Assembly: GCA_021792255.1 (NCBI GenBank)
Contig: JAJYUZ010000002.1
Span: 349,071 to 413,070 of the forward strand
From: Thermoplasmata archaeon
Lineage (GTDB): Archaea > Thermoplasmatota > Thermoplasmata > Thermoplasmatales > GCA-001856825
Direction of reading: 5' to 3'
Length of the DNA stretch: 64,000 nucleotides
Below are positions 10,456 through 20,179 of this stretch, in pieces. How positions within the stretch are numbered: the stretch's first letter is position 1; every line of letters starts with the position of its first letter. The position numbers and the translations under genes were made by a program. The notes under the pieces were generated by a model. The model was not told the DNA's origin and ran no database searches. It saw only the letters and a list, made by a program, of their open reading frames with translations.

Positions 10456-12315
10456 TTGATGTCTTCACTAAAGATTGAAGATTTCTACGACTTAAGATTT
10501 CTCGCAAATTTGAACGTAGCAAATGGAAGGATTTTCTTCGAAGTATTCAGGCCCGTCGAAAAGACAAACAAGTACGAATCTGAAATTTTTGAGCTGAAGG
10601 GAACGAACGTAGTGAGGTACACGCGGGGAAACGAAGATCGCGATAGCGTGGTAGACATTACGGGATTTCTAATGGCGTATCTCATCAGGGAGGACAAGAA
10701 GACTGCCGTGCTGATAAAGGACATCGAGACTGGAGAAGAGAATAAGATATGGGAGACTGATCTGAAAGTTAAGAAGATGGCATGGGACAGGTTGTCCAAG
10801 GGCCTCTACCTTATAGTCCAGGACAAACCGAAGGATAAAGACTTCAGGGTTATCGAAAAATATCCAATTTACTTCAACGGTGAAGGATTCTTCCCTTCCA
10901 TAAATCATAAATTTATCCATCTGGGACTGAGGGGGAAGGTTCAAACCATACTGGAAGGAGATGCAGAAATTATTGATTTTGCGATAAATTCTTCAGGACC
11001 AGACATTGCGATAGTTGAGAGACCAGAAAAATGGGATGTATATGACTCAAGGATAGGAGTTCTTCTTCCAGGCACCGAAGAAATCGACTATATCAAAGGA
11101 GCGAAGGGGGGAATAAGCAGCCCGGTGTACGATCACGATGGGAAACTTTACTTCCTCTTGAACAGGCATGAAAAGAGTATATTCGAAAGTCCAAAAATTT
11201 ACTGCTATGATGGCGGGAGATTGGAAAATCTACTCGAAAGCTATGACATCACTCCTGAGAATACGATGAATTCTGATTCGAGGATGGGAAATACGAAAAC
11301 CATAATTCCGCACGAAGGATTTCTCTACTTCGTAGCGACCGTGCAAGGAAGATCCGGAATCTACAAAATCGGGGCGAATAAGAAGCTGGAGAGTGTGGTG
11401 AGCGGTGATTTTACCATAGATTCATTTGACTTCAACGAAGATGTCATTTACTATATTGGTCAGTCATCAGTCCTTCCTCAAGAGATCTATCGATACGGTG
11501 AACGAAGCCAGAGACTAACGACAATAAACTCCAAATTGGAAAGAAGAACCCTTAAAAAGGCCAGGAATTTTAGCATGATCGCAAGCGACGGTGAGGAAGT
11601 AGAAGGGTGGTTGTTGAAGGGGCAGAAGAAGGCTACAGTCTTAGAAATTCATGGTGGTCCCCGAACTTCTTTTGGGGAGGCATTTTCCTTCGAGTTCCAT
11701 TTATTGAATTCTCGCGGGTTTAACGTCATTTATGCCAACCCCAGGGGGAGTGACAGCTATGGAGACAACTTTGCACTGGAAATAAAGGAAAGGTTCGGAG
11801 AAAGGGACTACCAAGACTTGATGGAGGTCGTTGATTACTCCTCAGACAAGCTGGGAATCAACCCGAGTAATATTGGAGTCATAGGGGGTTCATACGGCGG
11901 ATTCATGGTCAACTGGATGATAGGACACACGAATCTGTTCAAGGCCGCAGTTACGGACAGATCCATAAGCGATCAGATATCCTTTTACTTCTCAAGTGAC
12001 ATCGGACCAAGATTCAATTCTGATCAGATGGGTGGTACTCCGTACGACAATCTGCAGCACTTCTGGGATAAGTCCCCAATCAAATTCATAAAGAATGTGA
12101 AGACTCCTCTCTTGATAATACACTCGGAAGAGGACTATAGATGCCCAGTCTGGCAGGCGTACGAACTCTTTACGCAGCTTAAGAGGCAAGGCTCTGAAGT
12201 CAGGATGGTAATTTTTAAGGAAGAAAACCACGATCTCTCGCGGGGCGGTAAACCCAAGGACAGGATAAAAAGACTTGAAGAAATTCTAGATTGGTTTGAG
12301 ACTAAGCTTGACTGA
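10456..12315 (+). CDS. S9-family (prolyl oligopeptidase / acylaminoacyl peptidase-like) serine peptidase
   Basis: GGSYGGFMVNW nucleophile elbow, HGGPRTSFG, C-terminal HSEEDYRCPVWQA and ENHDLSRGG. Confidence 0.88.
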   Translation: MMSSLKIEDFYDLRFLANLNVANGRIFFEVFRPVEKTNKYESEIFELKGTNVVRYTRGNEDRDSVVDITGFLMAYLIREDKKTAVLIKDIETGEENKIWETDLKVKKMAWDRLSKGLYLIVQDKPKDKDFRVIEKYPIYFNGEGFFPSINHKFIHLGLRGKVQTILEGDAEIIDFAINSSGPDIAIVERPEKWDVYDSRIGVLLPGTEEIDYIKGAKGGISSPVYDHDGKLYFLLNRHEKSIFESPKIYCYDGGRLENLLESYDITPENTMNSDSRMGNTKTIIPHEGFLYFVATVQGRSGIYKIGANKKLESVVSGDFTIDSFDFNEDVIYYIGQSSVLPQEIYRYGERSQRLTTINSKLERRTLKKARNFSMIASDGEEVEGWLLKGQKKATVLEIHGGPRTSFGEAFSFEFHLLNSRGFNVIYANPRGSDSYGDNFALEIKERFGERDYQDLMEVVDYSSDKLGINPSNIGVIGGSYGGFMVNWMIGHTNLFKAAVTDRSISDQISFYFSSDIGPRFNSDQMGGTPYDNLQHFWDKSPIKFIKNVKTPLLIIHSEEDYRCPVWQAYELFTQLKRQGSEVRMVIFKEENHDLSRGGKPKDRIKRLEEILDWFETKLD

Positions 12316-12338
12316 TCCATACTGACGGTTACTGGTCC

Positions 12339-12539
12339 TTATTCTCTGCCAGCAAACAGGTAGAATTTCATCTTTTTGAGCAAATCATCGCTGAACTTTT
12401 CAGGAAAAGAGGCTCTATAGCCGAAGAGCTTCGCTGCGAGAACCCTGTTCGTCGAGAATATTTCATAGTACTCAAATCTGAGAGCTGCAATTCGTCGGTT
12501 CAATGACCACAATTTGAACTTGTCGTCATGATCGTTCAT
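12339..12539 (-). CDS. Hypothetical protein, 66 aa
   Basis: ORF overlapping the upstream small coiled-coil ORF; no recognised domain. Confidence 0.4.
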   Translation of the reverse strand: MNDHDDKFKLWSLNRRIAALRFEYYEIFSTNRVLAAKLFGYRASFPEKFSDDLLKKMKFYLFAGRE

Positions 12540-12669
12540 TTTCGACCTCCTTGAGTTTTCTTTCGAACAATTCGTAGTCCTCTTTCGCTTGATTGATGAC
12601 CTCGCGGAGCAATCTCAATTGCTCCTCGCTTTCCTGCAATTCTTCTTCCATTTCATTCACAAATTTCAC
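12526..12669 (-). CDS. Small coiled-coil protein (~47 aa; alternative ATG start at 12656)
   Basis: Manual translation VKFVNEMEEELQESEEQLRLLREVINQAKEDYELFERKLKEVENERS; absent from the ORF track because of length; overlaps the start of the next ORF. Confidence 0.4.
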   Translation of the reverse strand: MKFVNEMEEELQESEEQLRLLREVINQAKEDYELFERKLKEVENERS

Positions 12670-12851
12670 CCTATTAGCAGGAATCATCATTCATTAGAAG
12701 GTTCGGCTCTGAAAGCGCGGGAGGATTCCATCTCCATTTTCTCAATATTTGGAACAGTATTATACTTTTCCAGACGATCCCAATTTTCTTTCTTTGACGC
12801 AGTACGGTGACCTCTCTCGTACGTTACCGTGTTTCATAGATCAAAAGAGCT

Positions 12852-14321
12852 TCAAGAGTAATAAGTCGCGTAGTATGGTCCTCTCTCGAAGTTGATCAGC
12901 TTGGCTGGGACCTTGTCTATCCTTCTCGTATCTTTGAAATAAAACAGGATTCCCATACTGGCCCTTCCAGAGTCCGCAACTCCGCTGATTATATCCTTCC
13001 TCTTGTTGGAAATGTCTCCCCCTGCAAATATTCCAGGGTAGCTCGTCATGTTGTACTGATTTACCAAGAGATCTCCAGCCGGGGTAACGTTGATCTTCTT
13101 CATTACTTCAGATGGAATGAAAGAAAGATCTCCTTTCTGTCCGGTCGCCTCTATTATGGTGTCGACTTCAACTGTGTATTCCTTGTCCTTGATGGGGACA
13201 GGTTCTCTTCTTCCCTTTCCGTTATCAACCATCTGGTTTTTCCAATACTTGATTCCCTTTACTTTGCCATTTTCCCCTAAGTACTCGGTCGGAGTCACTT
13301 CCCAGATAAACTGAACTCTCTCTTCCTCTGCCTCGTCCAGTTCCTCTTCTGCATTGCTCGAAGGATATCCGGGTCTATCGGTGACCGCTCTTCTGTACAT
13401 AACTATAACTTTCTTTGCACCCAATCTCAGGGATATTCTCGCCGCGTCGAAAGCTGTGAAGCCACCACCAATTATTGCCACAGTGTTTCCGAGCTCTATC
13501 TTCTTGCCATTATTGATTTGTCCTAGAAAGTCAATTGCGTGATAAACTCCTCTGAGACCAACCCCAGGAGTCCTGGTCTTGGACGGTTTCCAGTTTCCTA
13601 TTGCAATGTATATCGCGTCATATTTGTCCATCAGATCATCAAACTTTACGTCCCTTCCTACCTTCTTGCCGTAATAGATGTTCGCGCCATAAGAAAGAAC
13701 GTGATCGGCCTCTTTCTGTACTGTTTCCCTCGCCAGTCTGAAATTGGGTATTCCATGGACCATCATTCCGCCAGGTCTGTCCGTCGCTTCAAATACGTCC
13801 ACCTGAATCCCGTTTATCGAAAGGTAAAAAGCTGTCGATAGCCCGGATGGTCCTCCCCCAATAATCGCAACCTTAGGGTGTCCTCCCAGATCGTTCTCGA
13901 CGACTTCTAGCGTCTCCCTATAATTGCTCGTGTTTTCGGATATGAATTTCTTGACTTGTCTGATGGCGACCGGTCCCTTATTATCGTCAAGAACGCAGTT
14001 GTCTTCACAAGGGTGGGGGCAAACGCTGCCACAGACCCCTACGAACGGAAGTTTCTCGAAATTGATTTTCAAACCCTCTTCCAAGTGTCCGTTTCTTACA
14101 GCTATCTGATAGCCCGGGACGTCTATTCTCGCTGGGCATCCCTCTATACAAAGGCCGCAGCCGAGACATCTTGAAGCTTCAGCGGTCACTTCTTCAATAG
14201 TGTATGGAACTAGCGTCTGAATTTCTAGGCTCTTGACTCTGTCTGTCGGGTTAAAGTGCTTTATAGGTACTCTCGAATAGTTCACACTGTTCAAATAGGT
14301 CAACCAATTACGATAGTTCAT
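12852..14321 (-). CDS. NAD(P)H-dependent FAD oxidoreductase, glutamate synthase small subunit-like
   Basis: N-terminal CLGCGLCIEGCPARIDVP Fe-S motif, GGGPSGLSTAFYL FAD motif, second GGGFTAFDAAR motif, GIFAGGDIS. Confidence 0.88.
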   Translation of the reverse strand: MNYRNWLTYLNSVNYSRVPIKHFNPTDRVKSLEIQTLVPYTIEEVTAEASRCLGCGLCIEGCPARIDVPGYQIAVRNGHLEEGLKINFEKLPFVGVCGSVCPHPCEDNCVLDDNKGPVAIRQVKKFISENTSNYRETLEVVENDLGGHPKVAIIGGGPSGLSTAFYLSINGIQVDVFEATDRPGGMMVHGIPNFRLARETVQKEADHVLSYGANIYYGKKVGRDVKFDDLMDKYDAIYIAIGNWKPSKTRTPGVGLRGVYHAIDFLGQINNGKKIELGNTVAIIGGGFTAFDAARISLRLGAKKVIVMYRRAVTDRPGYPSSNAEEELDEAEEERVQFIWEVTPTEYLGENGKVKGIKYWKNQMVDNGKGRREPVPIKDKEYTVEVDTIIEATGQKGDLSFIPSEVMKKINVTPAGDLLVNQYNMTSYPGIFAGGDISNKRKDIISGVADSGRASMGILFYFKDTRRIDKVPAKLINFERGPYYATYYS

Positions 14322-14402
14322 ACAATATTATAATGATTTTCAACTACAGAAAGAGCCCTCGAATCCTTCATTTGGACCAGGCGAAATATCCAGTATTCTA
14401 AT

Positions 14403-14939
14403 CTATCTGAGTCGCATATGTTCTAAACTGTTGGTGGCCCTATAAAAACCAGGATCAATGTCTAGACTCTTCTTGTACATCTTTGCCGCAAGCTTTTCCT
14501 TTCCTATGCTCTCCAATATTTGCCCTTTTACAAAGTAGAAGTCCGCTTTTGGCGGTTTTACGCTTGTTATCGCTTTTAGATCGTCCAACGCCACTTTAGG
14601 ATATCCCATCATTGCCAACGCTATTGCTCTGTTAAAATACGAGTCTACTGCCTTCTTGTTTCCTGCCTTTCTAAGCATGGCAATTGACTTGGTGTAGAGA
14701 TCGATAGCCTCCGAATACTGAGAGTCTTCGACCATTCCGTTGGCAAGTTCATAATACTTCCTGGAGATTCTCGAGATGATTTCTATTTTCTCCTTCTTCT
14801 TGCTCGGGGTCGAAAAAATGCTCTCCAGTTTTTCTGTCTCTTTTTCGATTTCAATCTCCTGCTTATCCCTCTCGAGAATCCTCTCCATTCTCTCTGGGTC
14901 TACAGCCATTGCTAGCGTCGGATGGACACCATCTTTCAT
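14403..14939 (-). CDS. TPR-repeat protein
   Basis: 178-aa ORF with TPR-like repeats (YSEAIDLYTKSIAMLRKAGN; KEKLAAKMYKKSLDIDPGFYRA). Confidence 0.65.
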   Translation of the reverse strand: MKDGVHPTLAMAVDPERMERILERDKQEIEIEKETEKLESIFSTPSKKKEKIEIISRISRKYYELANGMVEDSQYSEAIDLYTKSIAMLRKAGNKKAVDSYFNRAIALAMMGYPKVALDDLKAITSVKPPKADFYFVKGQILESIGKEKLAAKMYKKSLDIDPGFYRATNSLEHMRLR

Positions 14940-15061
14940 TGGCGAACAATGAGAAATTTGATATTAAAATATTTCGTACATGGTTAAATTCATTCGGCGA
15001 ACTTTTCTTTCTTAGCTTTGATAAAGTTAAACACTTCAAAATAACAAAAATGCAATCAGTT

Positions 15062-15388
15062 TCAGATGCTGTCTCTCCTGAATTCTATTCTGCCTTCTTC
15101 GAATGTGAGCGAGTAGATATCATTCACCTCGAATTTTATTCCTAAGGACTCGTATTCTTCGTCGGTGAGTCTGAGAATCAGCTTCTGGTTGGGTCGTGCC
15201 TGAATACCGACGGTCTGGGAAATACCTTTCATTAGGTCATTGACGAAATCAGGTCCAAAGTTAAAGCTTTGAACGGGTCTGTCTCTTTCTGTGACATATT
15301 CGTCGAGGTCTACCTCCCTTCCTCTGGTTCTCGTTTCTTGATCGTAAAATGACGATATGTTTATGACGATTACCTTCTTGTTCAGCAT
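15062..15388 (-). CDS. Hypothetical protein, 108 aa; possible arcadin-1-like
   Basis: ORF with resemblance, from memory only, to archaeal arcadin-1-type proteins (VIVINISSFYDQETRTRGREVDL). Confidence 0.45.
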   Translation of the reverse strand: MLNKKVIVINISSFYDQETRTRGREVDLDEYVTERDRPVQSFNFGPDFVNDLMKGISQTVGIQARPNQKLILRLTDEEYESLGIKFEVNDIYSLTFEEGRIEFRRDSI

Positions 15389-15539
15389 AAGTCAGCAACG
15401 TAAATTGATATATTTATTTGTGGTGAGGCACACTTTGCAAGTGAAAAGTGCTGACATAAAGCAAAACGCTGCCATTGATGTTGGTCAGGAATGATTTTAA
15501 CGTTTAGATCAATTCCGTCGCCCTGAATTCTGACAGAAG

Positions 15540-15794
15540 CTATCCCTCAAAAGCTATCAAAAGGTTTTCCAATATAGTAACAAAAAGGTTCTCTCCTATC
15601 AACACACTCAAAAATGCCAAAAAGATCCCGAAGACGAAAACTTCAGTCAAAATTAGCATTGCAGCTATCGCAAAAAGACCAATTATGTAAATAAAGGAAC
15701 CATTCACCAAAACTACGAGGATTAGTAATAGCCATAGCTCTAAACTCCTCAGTTTTCTATCTCTCTCAGATCTGGGATTTCTGACTATTATCAT
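15540..15794 (-). CDS. Hypothetical membrane protein, 84 aa
   Basis: Two long hydrophobic stretches. Confidence 0.5.
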   Translation of the reverse strand: MIIVRNPRSERDRKLRSLELWLLLILVVLVNGSFIYIIGLFAIAAMLILTEVFVFGIFLAFLSVLIGENLFVTILENLLIAFEG

Positions 15795-16078
15795 CTTCGA
15801 TTCTCTTCTAATTTACCATGGAAGTTAAGCGAAAGTCGGTCTGGTTTGTGCCTAACACGACGATGGCACCAAACACATCTGCTTGCGCTTAATAGCCAAC
15901 GGTGTTGGTCTCCCATAAAATAACGTTGAACGACCTTATAAATGTTGGGAAGATTCGACCGGTACAGATTTTCGAGGACTTGGAAACCGGTTTAAAAGAG
16001 TCAAAAGAGAAGAACCTAACATCTTATTTCTGTTGAGATATTCTGCGTCACAGATTCAAAGCTCCTCAACTCCACTCG

Positions 16079-17086
16079 CTACCTCGATTGATCATCGAGA
16101 AGCAACAGTGCTTGATCTCTTCTGAGGTCTGTGAAATGTCTCGCGACTTCCCTCACCAACTCCTTCTGTCCTGAATTGTAGAGGGCAATTAGTGCATTTC
16201 TGGCAAATCCTTCGTGCGTTGCCCTCTTTATCGCACTCCCTCTGTAGATTTCGTTGAACGATTCTTTGTCAATGAACGCTATGTCTTCAAGCTTCATTTT
16301 GGGGGGATATGATTCCTGTCGCACTTCGACTAACGAAGAATCTCTTTTTCCCGCGTTCCATGGACAGACGTTGTTGCATATGTCACATCCGAAGATCATG
16401 TCATCCATCCTTGCAGAGACTTCCATCGGAATTATTCCCCTATTCTCTATTGTGTGATAAGAAATACAGAGGTTAGAATTGAGAGTTCTATCTAGGTTTA
16501 TGGCTCCAGTGGGACAACTTTCGATGCACTTGGTACATTTTCCACACAAGTCAGAAGAGGAAGGACTGAAATTGTCAATGCACAAGTCGGTAACAGCAGC
16601 TCCTATGAAAGTAAACGATCCCATAGCCGAGTTGATTAACATGGAATTCTTCCCTACCCAGCCCAATGAAGAATTCTTGGCTAAGCCCCTTTCAAGCAGA
16701 GGGCCGGTATCAACGTACGTTTTGAAATTACTGACAAACAGTTTGTTTTCTGTCATGAACTTATCAATCAACCGAGGAAAGAACTTGTGATAATCTCCGA
16801 AGCTTGCATAAGTAGCTATTCTTCCATAGCCTTCTCTAAAGGAATTCTTTCTCCTATAATTCAACAAGAAGACAATAATCGATTTTGAATTCTGCATTAA
16901 GAGGGACGTATCGTTGCTCTTCATAACTCTCTCACTCCTCGCAAGATAACTCATCGAAGCGTGATACCTGCTGTTAATCCAATTGGAATAGGTCTCAGAA
17001 TACAGACTTCCAACCCGGATCGAAGAGAATTCAAGGTCAGGAGGAATAGAAAGATCCTGATCCAGCAACACATGCGGAAATATCAA
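16079..17086 (-). CDS. Epoxyqueuosine reductase (QueG)-like iron-sulfur protein
   Basis: Two 4Fe-4S clusters CGKCTKCIESCPTGAI and CDICNNVCPWN plus YVDTGPLLERGLAKNSSLGWVGKNSMLI. Confidence 0.85.
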   Translation of the reverse strand: MIFPHVLLDQDLSIPPDLEFSSIRVGSLYSETYSNWINSRYHASMSYLARSERVMKSNDTSLLMQNSKSIIVFLLNYRRKNSFREGYGRIATYASFGDYHKFFPRLIDKFMTENKLFVSNFKTYVDTGPLLERGLAKNSSLGWVGKNSMLINSAMGSFTFIGAAVTDLCIDNFSPSSSDLCGKCTKCIESCPTGAINLDRTLNSNLCISYHTIENRGIIPMEVSARMDDMIFGCDICNNVCPWNAGKRDSSLVEVRQESYPPKMKLEDIAFIDKESFNEIYRGSAIKRATHEGFARNALIALYNSGQKELVREVARHFTDLRRDQALLLLDDQSR

Positions 17087-17138
17087 AGGAACTCTAAAAC
17101 TTAACCATATTTATTATTTAAGGGGTAAATTACCAGAA

Positions 17139-18059
17139 GTGAAAATCGGGAAGGCCACAACGAAAGAGATCGACCATATTTTGACCAAGAACAGAGATGT
17201 AATGCTGGAAAGTAATGTTCTGGGCTCGGACTTCTCTTTCCTCAAGATAAGGACGTCGGATCTCGTTTTCAAGATGGAACCAATGGTGTTTTATAAATTC
17301 CTGACTGCTCAAGAAAATGCTGCTCTTTCAGTAACGTTCCCGATCAACGATTTCATTGCTTCTGGGACCTGGCCGTCCATTGCGATGACAGACTTTGAGA
17401 AGCCCAAGGGTGTCGGAAAAGAATTCTTTGATTATGTTACTCAGGTCCTCAGGAATCTAGGGGAGAGAAAAATCAGGATAGCTTCTGGTCACACCGGATT
17501 CTACGGTAACGTGGGTCATGGTGTGGTTGGATCCATGGCCTTGATAGGTCTTGAAGGACCAATTTTCAGTTTTGCCAGAATAGAGAAGGACGACTCTTTC
17601 TATTCTGTAGGCTACCTCGGCACAGAGTTATCATATTTTCGTGGCAAACAGGAACGCAAGAGCAACACTAAACCGTCCGATCTCTCGATCGAGAAGTATG
17701 TAAAGGAATTTCTCAAGATGAGAAGAACTGTCCATTATGTTCACGATATGTCAGAGGGAGGTCTTATAAGGGCTATCGGAGAAGTTTCAGAATTAATTAA
17801 ATCGGGTTTTAATGTCGGGTCAGAGCATCTTAAAAGCATATCGGCGAGAGGGGCTGAAGATTATGGGGTAAACGTGCTCTCTGCAAGCTCTTCCGGGTCG
17901 GTGATCGTCTCGGTGGAACGGGGTCGAAAAGAGGAATTTGAAGGAAAAATGAAAGAGAATGCATTCCCCTTCATTGAGATTGAAAAGAGAAAAAAAGGAG
18001 TAACCGTTGACGGAAAGAAATTCAGTCCCAGAGATAGTGTCGTCAATTTTCTAAAATAG
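17139..18059 (+). CDS. AIR synthase-related / HypE-like protein
   Basis: FPINDFIASGTWPSIAMTDFEKP, HDMSEGGLIRAIGE and SGSVIVSVE motifs. Confidence 0.65.
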   Translation: MKIGKATTKEIDHILTKNRDVMLESNVLGSDFSFLKIRTSDLVFKMEPMVFYKFLTAQENAALSVTFPINDFIASGTWPSIAMTDFEKPKGVGKEFFDYVTQVLRNLGERKIRIASGHTGFYGNVGHGVVGSMALIGLEGPIFSFARIEKDDSFYSVGYLGTELSYFRGKQERKSNTKPSDLSIEKYVKEFLKMRRTVHYVHDMSEGGLIRAIGEVSELIKSGFNVGSEHLKSISARGAEDYGVNVLSASSSGSVIVSVERGRKEEFEGKMKENAFPFIEIEKRKKGVTVDGKKFSPRDSVVNFLK

Positions 18060-18130
18060 CCAGTCCAATCTTCCAGATCAAAGCGACTTTGGAGACCAAC
18101 TAATTTATATCACTTTTTACTTTCAGAACG

Positions 18131-18958
18131 ATGAAAATAGATGGGCTGGAGCTGAGCCTCGCAAGCGATGGAGTTTTCAAGTTGGACGGCGGGGCGATGT
18201 TTGGGATCGTGCCGAAACCCGTGTGGGAAAAATATTTCTCTCCAGATGTGAAGAACAAGATTACCTTGGGAACAAATGTACTGGTAATCAGAGCTGGAAA
18301 GAATGTGGCACTTGTCGACCTGGGAATAGGCGATAAATTCGACAAGAGGTTGTTCGACATCTACGAAATCAGCAGAGAGAGGAACCTATTGGAAGATCTC
18401 AGAGCCAAGGGAATCGAGAGAACTGACGTGACCCATGTCTTCATAACACACGGACATCTAGACCACACCGGGTGGGCTACCACCTACCATCACGAAAAAA
18501 TTGAACCGACATTCCCAATGGCAAAATATTACATGCAAGAAGAAACTCTCAAAGAAATCAAAGAGCCCAACCAGAAGACCAAGCCCAATTACAACTATCT
18601 TAACTTCGAAAACCTTAGTGAACATCTGGAACTTCTGAATGGGGATGAGGAAGTACTGCCAGGTATCCGGCTCGTAAAGTCAGGAGGACACACGAAGGGG
18701 CACCAGATTGTGGAGGTTCGTGTCGGGAACAATACTTTCGTTTATTTCGGAGATCTGATACCAACTTCTGCGCACATCAAACCAGCGTACGTCATGGCGT
18801 ACGATCTCTACCCAATGGACACCTTCTACAAAAAGAGGGAAATACTAGAAAAGGCGTATGAAGAATCCTGGACAATCTTTTTTGAGCACGATCCTACTAC
18901 TCCAGTGGCAAAGTTGAGCGATGTCGAGAACTATACTCTGAAAAAGATTTCATTCTAA
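18131..18958 (+). CDS. MBL-fold metallo-hydrolase
   Basis: HVFITHGHLDHTGW (HxHxDH) and SGGHTKGHQIVEV. Confidence 0.88.
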   Translation: MKIDGLELSLASDGVFKLDGGAMFGIVPKPVWEKYFSPDVKNKITLGTNVLVIRAGKNVALVDLGIGDKFDKRLFDIYEISRERNLLEDLRAKGIERTDVTHVFITHGHLDHTGWATTYHHEKIEPTFPMAKYYMQEETLKEIKEPNQKTKPNYNYLNFENLSEHLELLNGDEEVLPGIRLVKSGGHTKGHQIVEVRVGNNTFVYFGDLIPTSAHIKPAYVMAYDLYPMDTFYKKREILEKAYEESWTIFFEHDPTTPVAKLSDVENYTLKKISF

Positions 18959-20088
18959 AAAGATGGCATTCCTTTTTTCAAAATTTCACGGGCTATGATC
19001 ATTCTCTGGATCTCGTTTGTGCCTTCATAGATTTGAGTTATCTTTGCTTCCCTGAACCTTCTTTCCAGTGGGTATTCTTCGGACATGGCGTGATATCCGA
19101 GAAGTGAAATGGCATCTGAAGTGATCTGTACCGCTGAGTCTCCTGCCTGGAGCTTTGACAAGGAGCTCATTAACGTAGCCTCCTTTCCTGTCTGTGCGTA
19201 ATGAATCGACTCGTTGTATTTTGCCACGGAAGAATGCAACTGGTTGACCATGTCAGCAAGCCTGAACTGCTTGTTCTCTCCGTTAATACCTCCCAATTCC
19301 TCGTTGAAACGTATCACGTCTCTGATTGCACCCTCAGAGATACCGATCGCTTGAGAAGCGATTCCAATTCTTCCAAGATTTAGTGTGTCCATTTCTATCT
19401 TGAATCCTTCGTCCAGGTTGCCTACTATCTGCTCTTTATCAACCTCCACGTTGTCAAGCAGTACTTCTGTAGTACTGGTTCCCCTTATTCCCATTTTCTT
19501 GAATTCATTTCCGATCGATAAGCCGTCCATTTCTCTGTCTAGAGCGAACAGGGTAATGCCGTGGTGCTTCTTCTCAGGAGAAGTCACCGCAGAGGCAAGA
19601 TAAAACTCCGCTTCGTCCCCGTTCGTGATGAAAGTCTTCCCTCCATTCAGCACGTAACCTGCTCCCTTTTTGCTTGCCGTAGTCTTGATGGCAGCAGCAT
19701 CAGAACCCGCCCCAGGCTCAGTTATTGCAAGGGCCCCGATGGTACCTTTTGCAATTTTTGAGAGGTATTTCCTTTTCAAAAATTCAGATCCGTACTTAAG
19801 TATAGGTTCTCCGAAGAGGGATATCGTGACGTCTGGAATCAAGGATGTGGAGGCACACTCTCTCGATATGATTCTTATGCTTTCCATCAAGGAGTTGAGC
19901 GAGAATGCCAAACCTCCATATTTTCTGGGGATGTAAAATGAGAACACTCCAATACTCCCCATCTCTCTCACTAGATCAGACGGGAAAGTGGCCAGGTCGT
20001 CTATCTCAGACGCTCTCTTTCTTACCTTTGAAACTGCAAATTCCTCCACTTCCTTCAGTTTTTCGTGTTCAGAAATGTCTAAATCCAT
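18955..20088 (-). CDS. Acyl-CoA dehydrogenase
   Basis: ALAITEPGAGSDAAAIKTTA, YVLNGGKTFITNGDEAE, ITQIYEGTNEIQRMIIAR; start set to the internal Met so it does not overlap the divergent xerA ORF. Confidence 0.88.
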   Translation of the reverse strand: MDLDISEHEKLKEVEEFAVSKVRKRASEIDDLATFPSDLVREMGSIGVFSFYIPRKYGGLAFSLNSLMESIRIISRECASTSLIPDVTISLFGEPILKYGSEFLKRKYLSKIAKGTIGALAITEPGAGSDAAAIKTTASKKGAGYVLNGGKTFITNGDEAEFYLASAVTSPEKKHHGITLFALDREMDGLSIGNEFKKMGIRGTSTTEVLLDNVEVDKEQIVGNLDEGFKIEMDTLNLGRIGIASQAIGISEGAIRDVIRFNEELGGINGENKQFRLADMVNQLHSSVAKYNESIHYAQTGKEATLMSSLSKLQAGDSAVQITSDAISLLGYHAMSEEYPLERRFREAKITQIYEGTNEIQRMIIAREILKKGMPSF

Positions 20089-20179
20089 CAATTTCCAGTA
20101 TGAAGCGCTGAAAATTAAGTTTCTCTCCTCCAGTATATCTGACAAAAGTCTTATATTTGTCTTATGTATATATTCAGAA

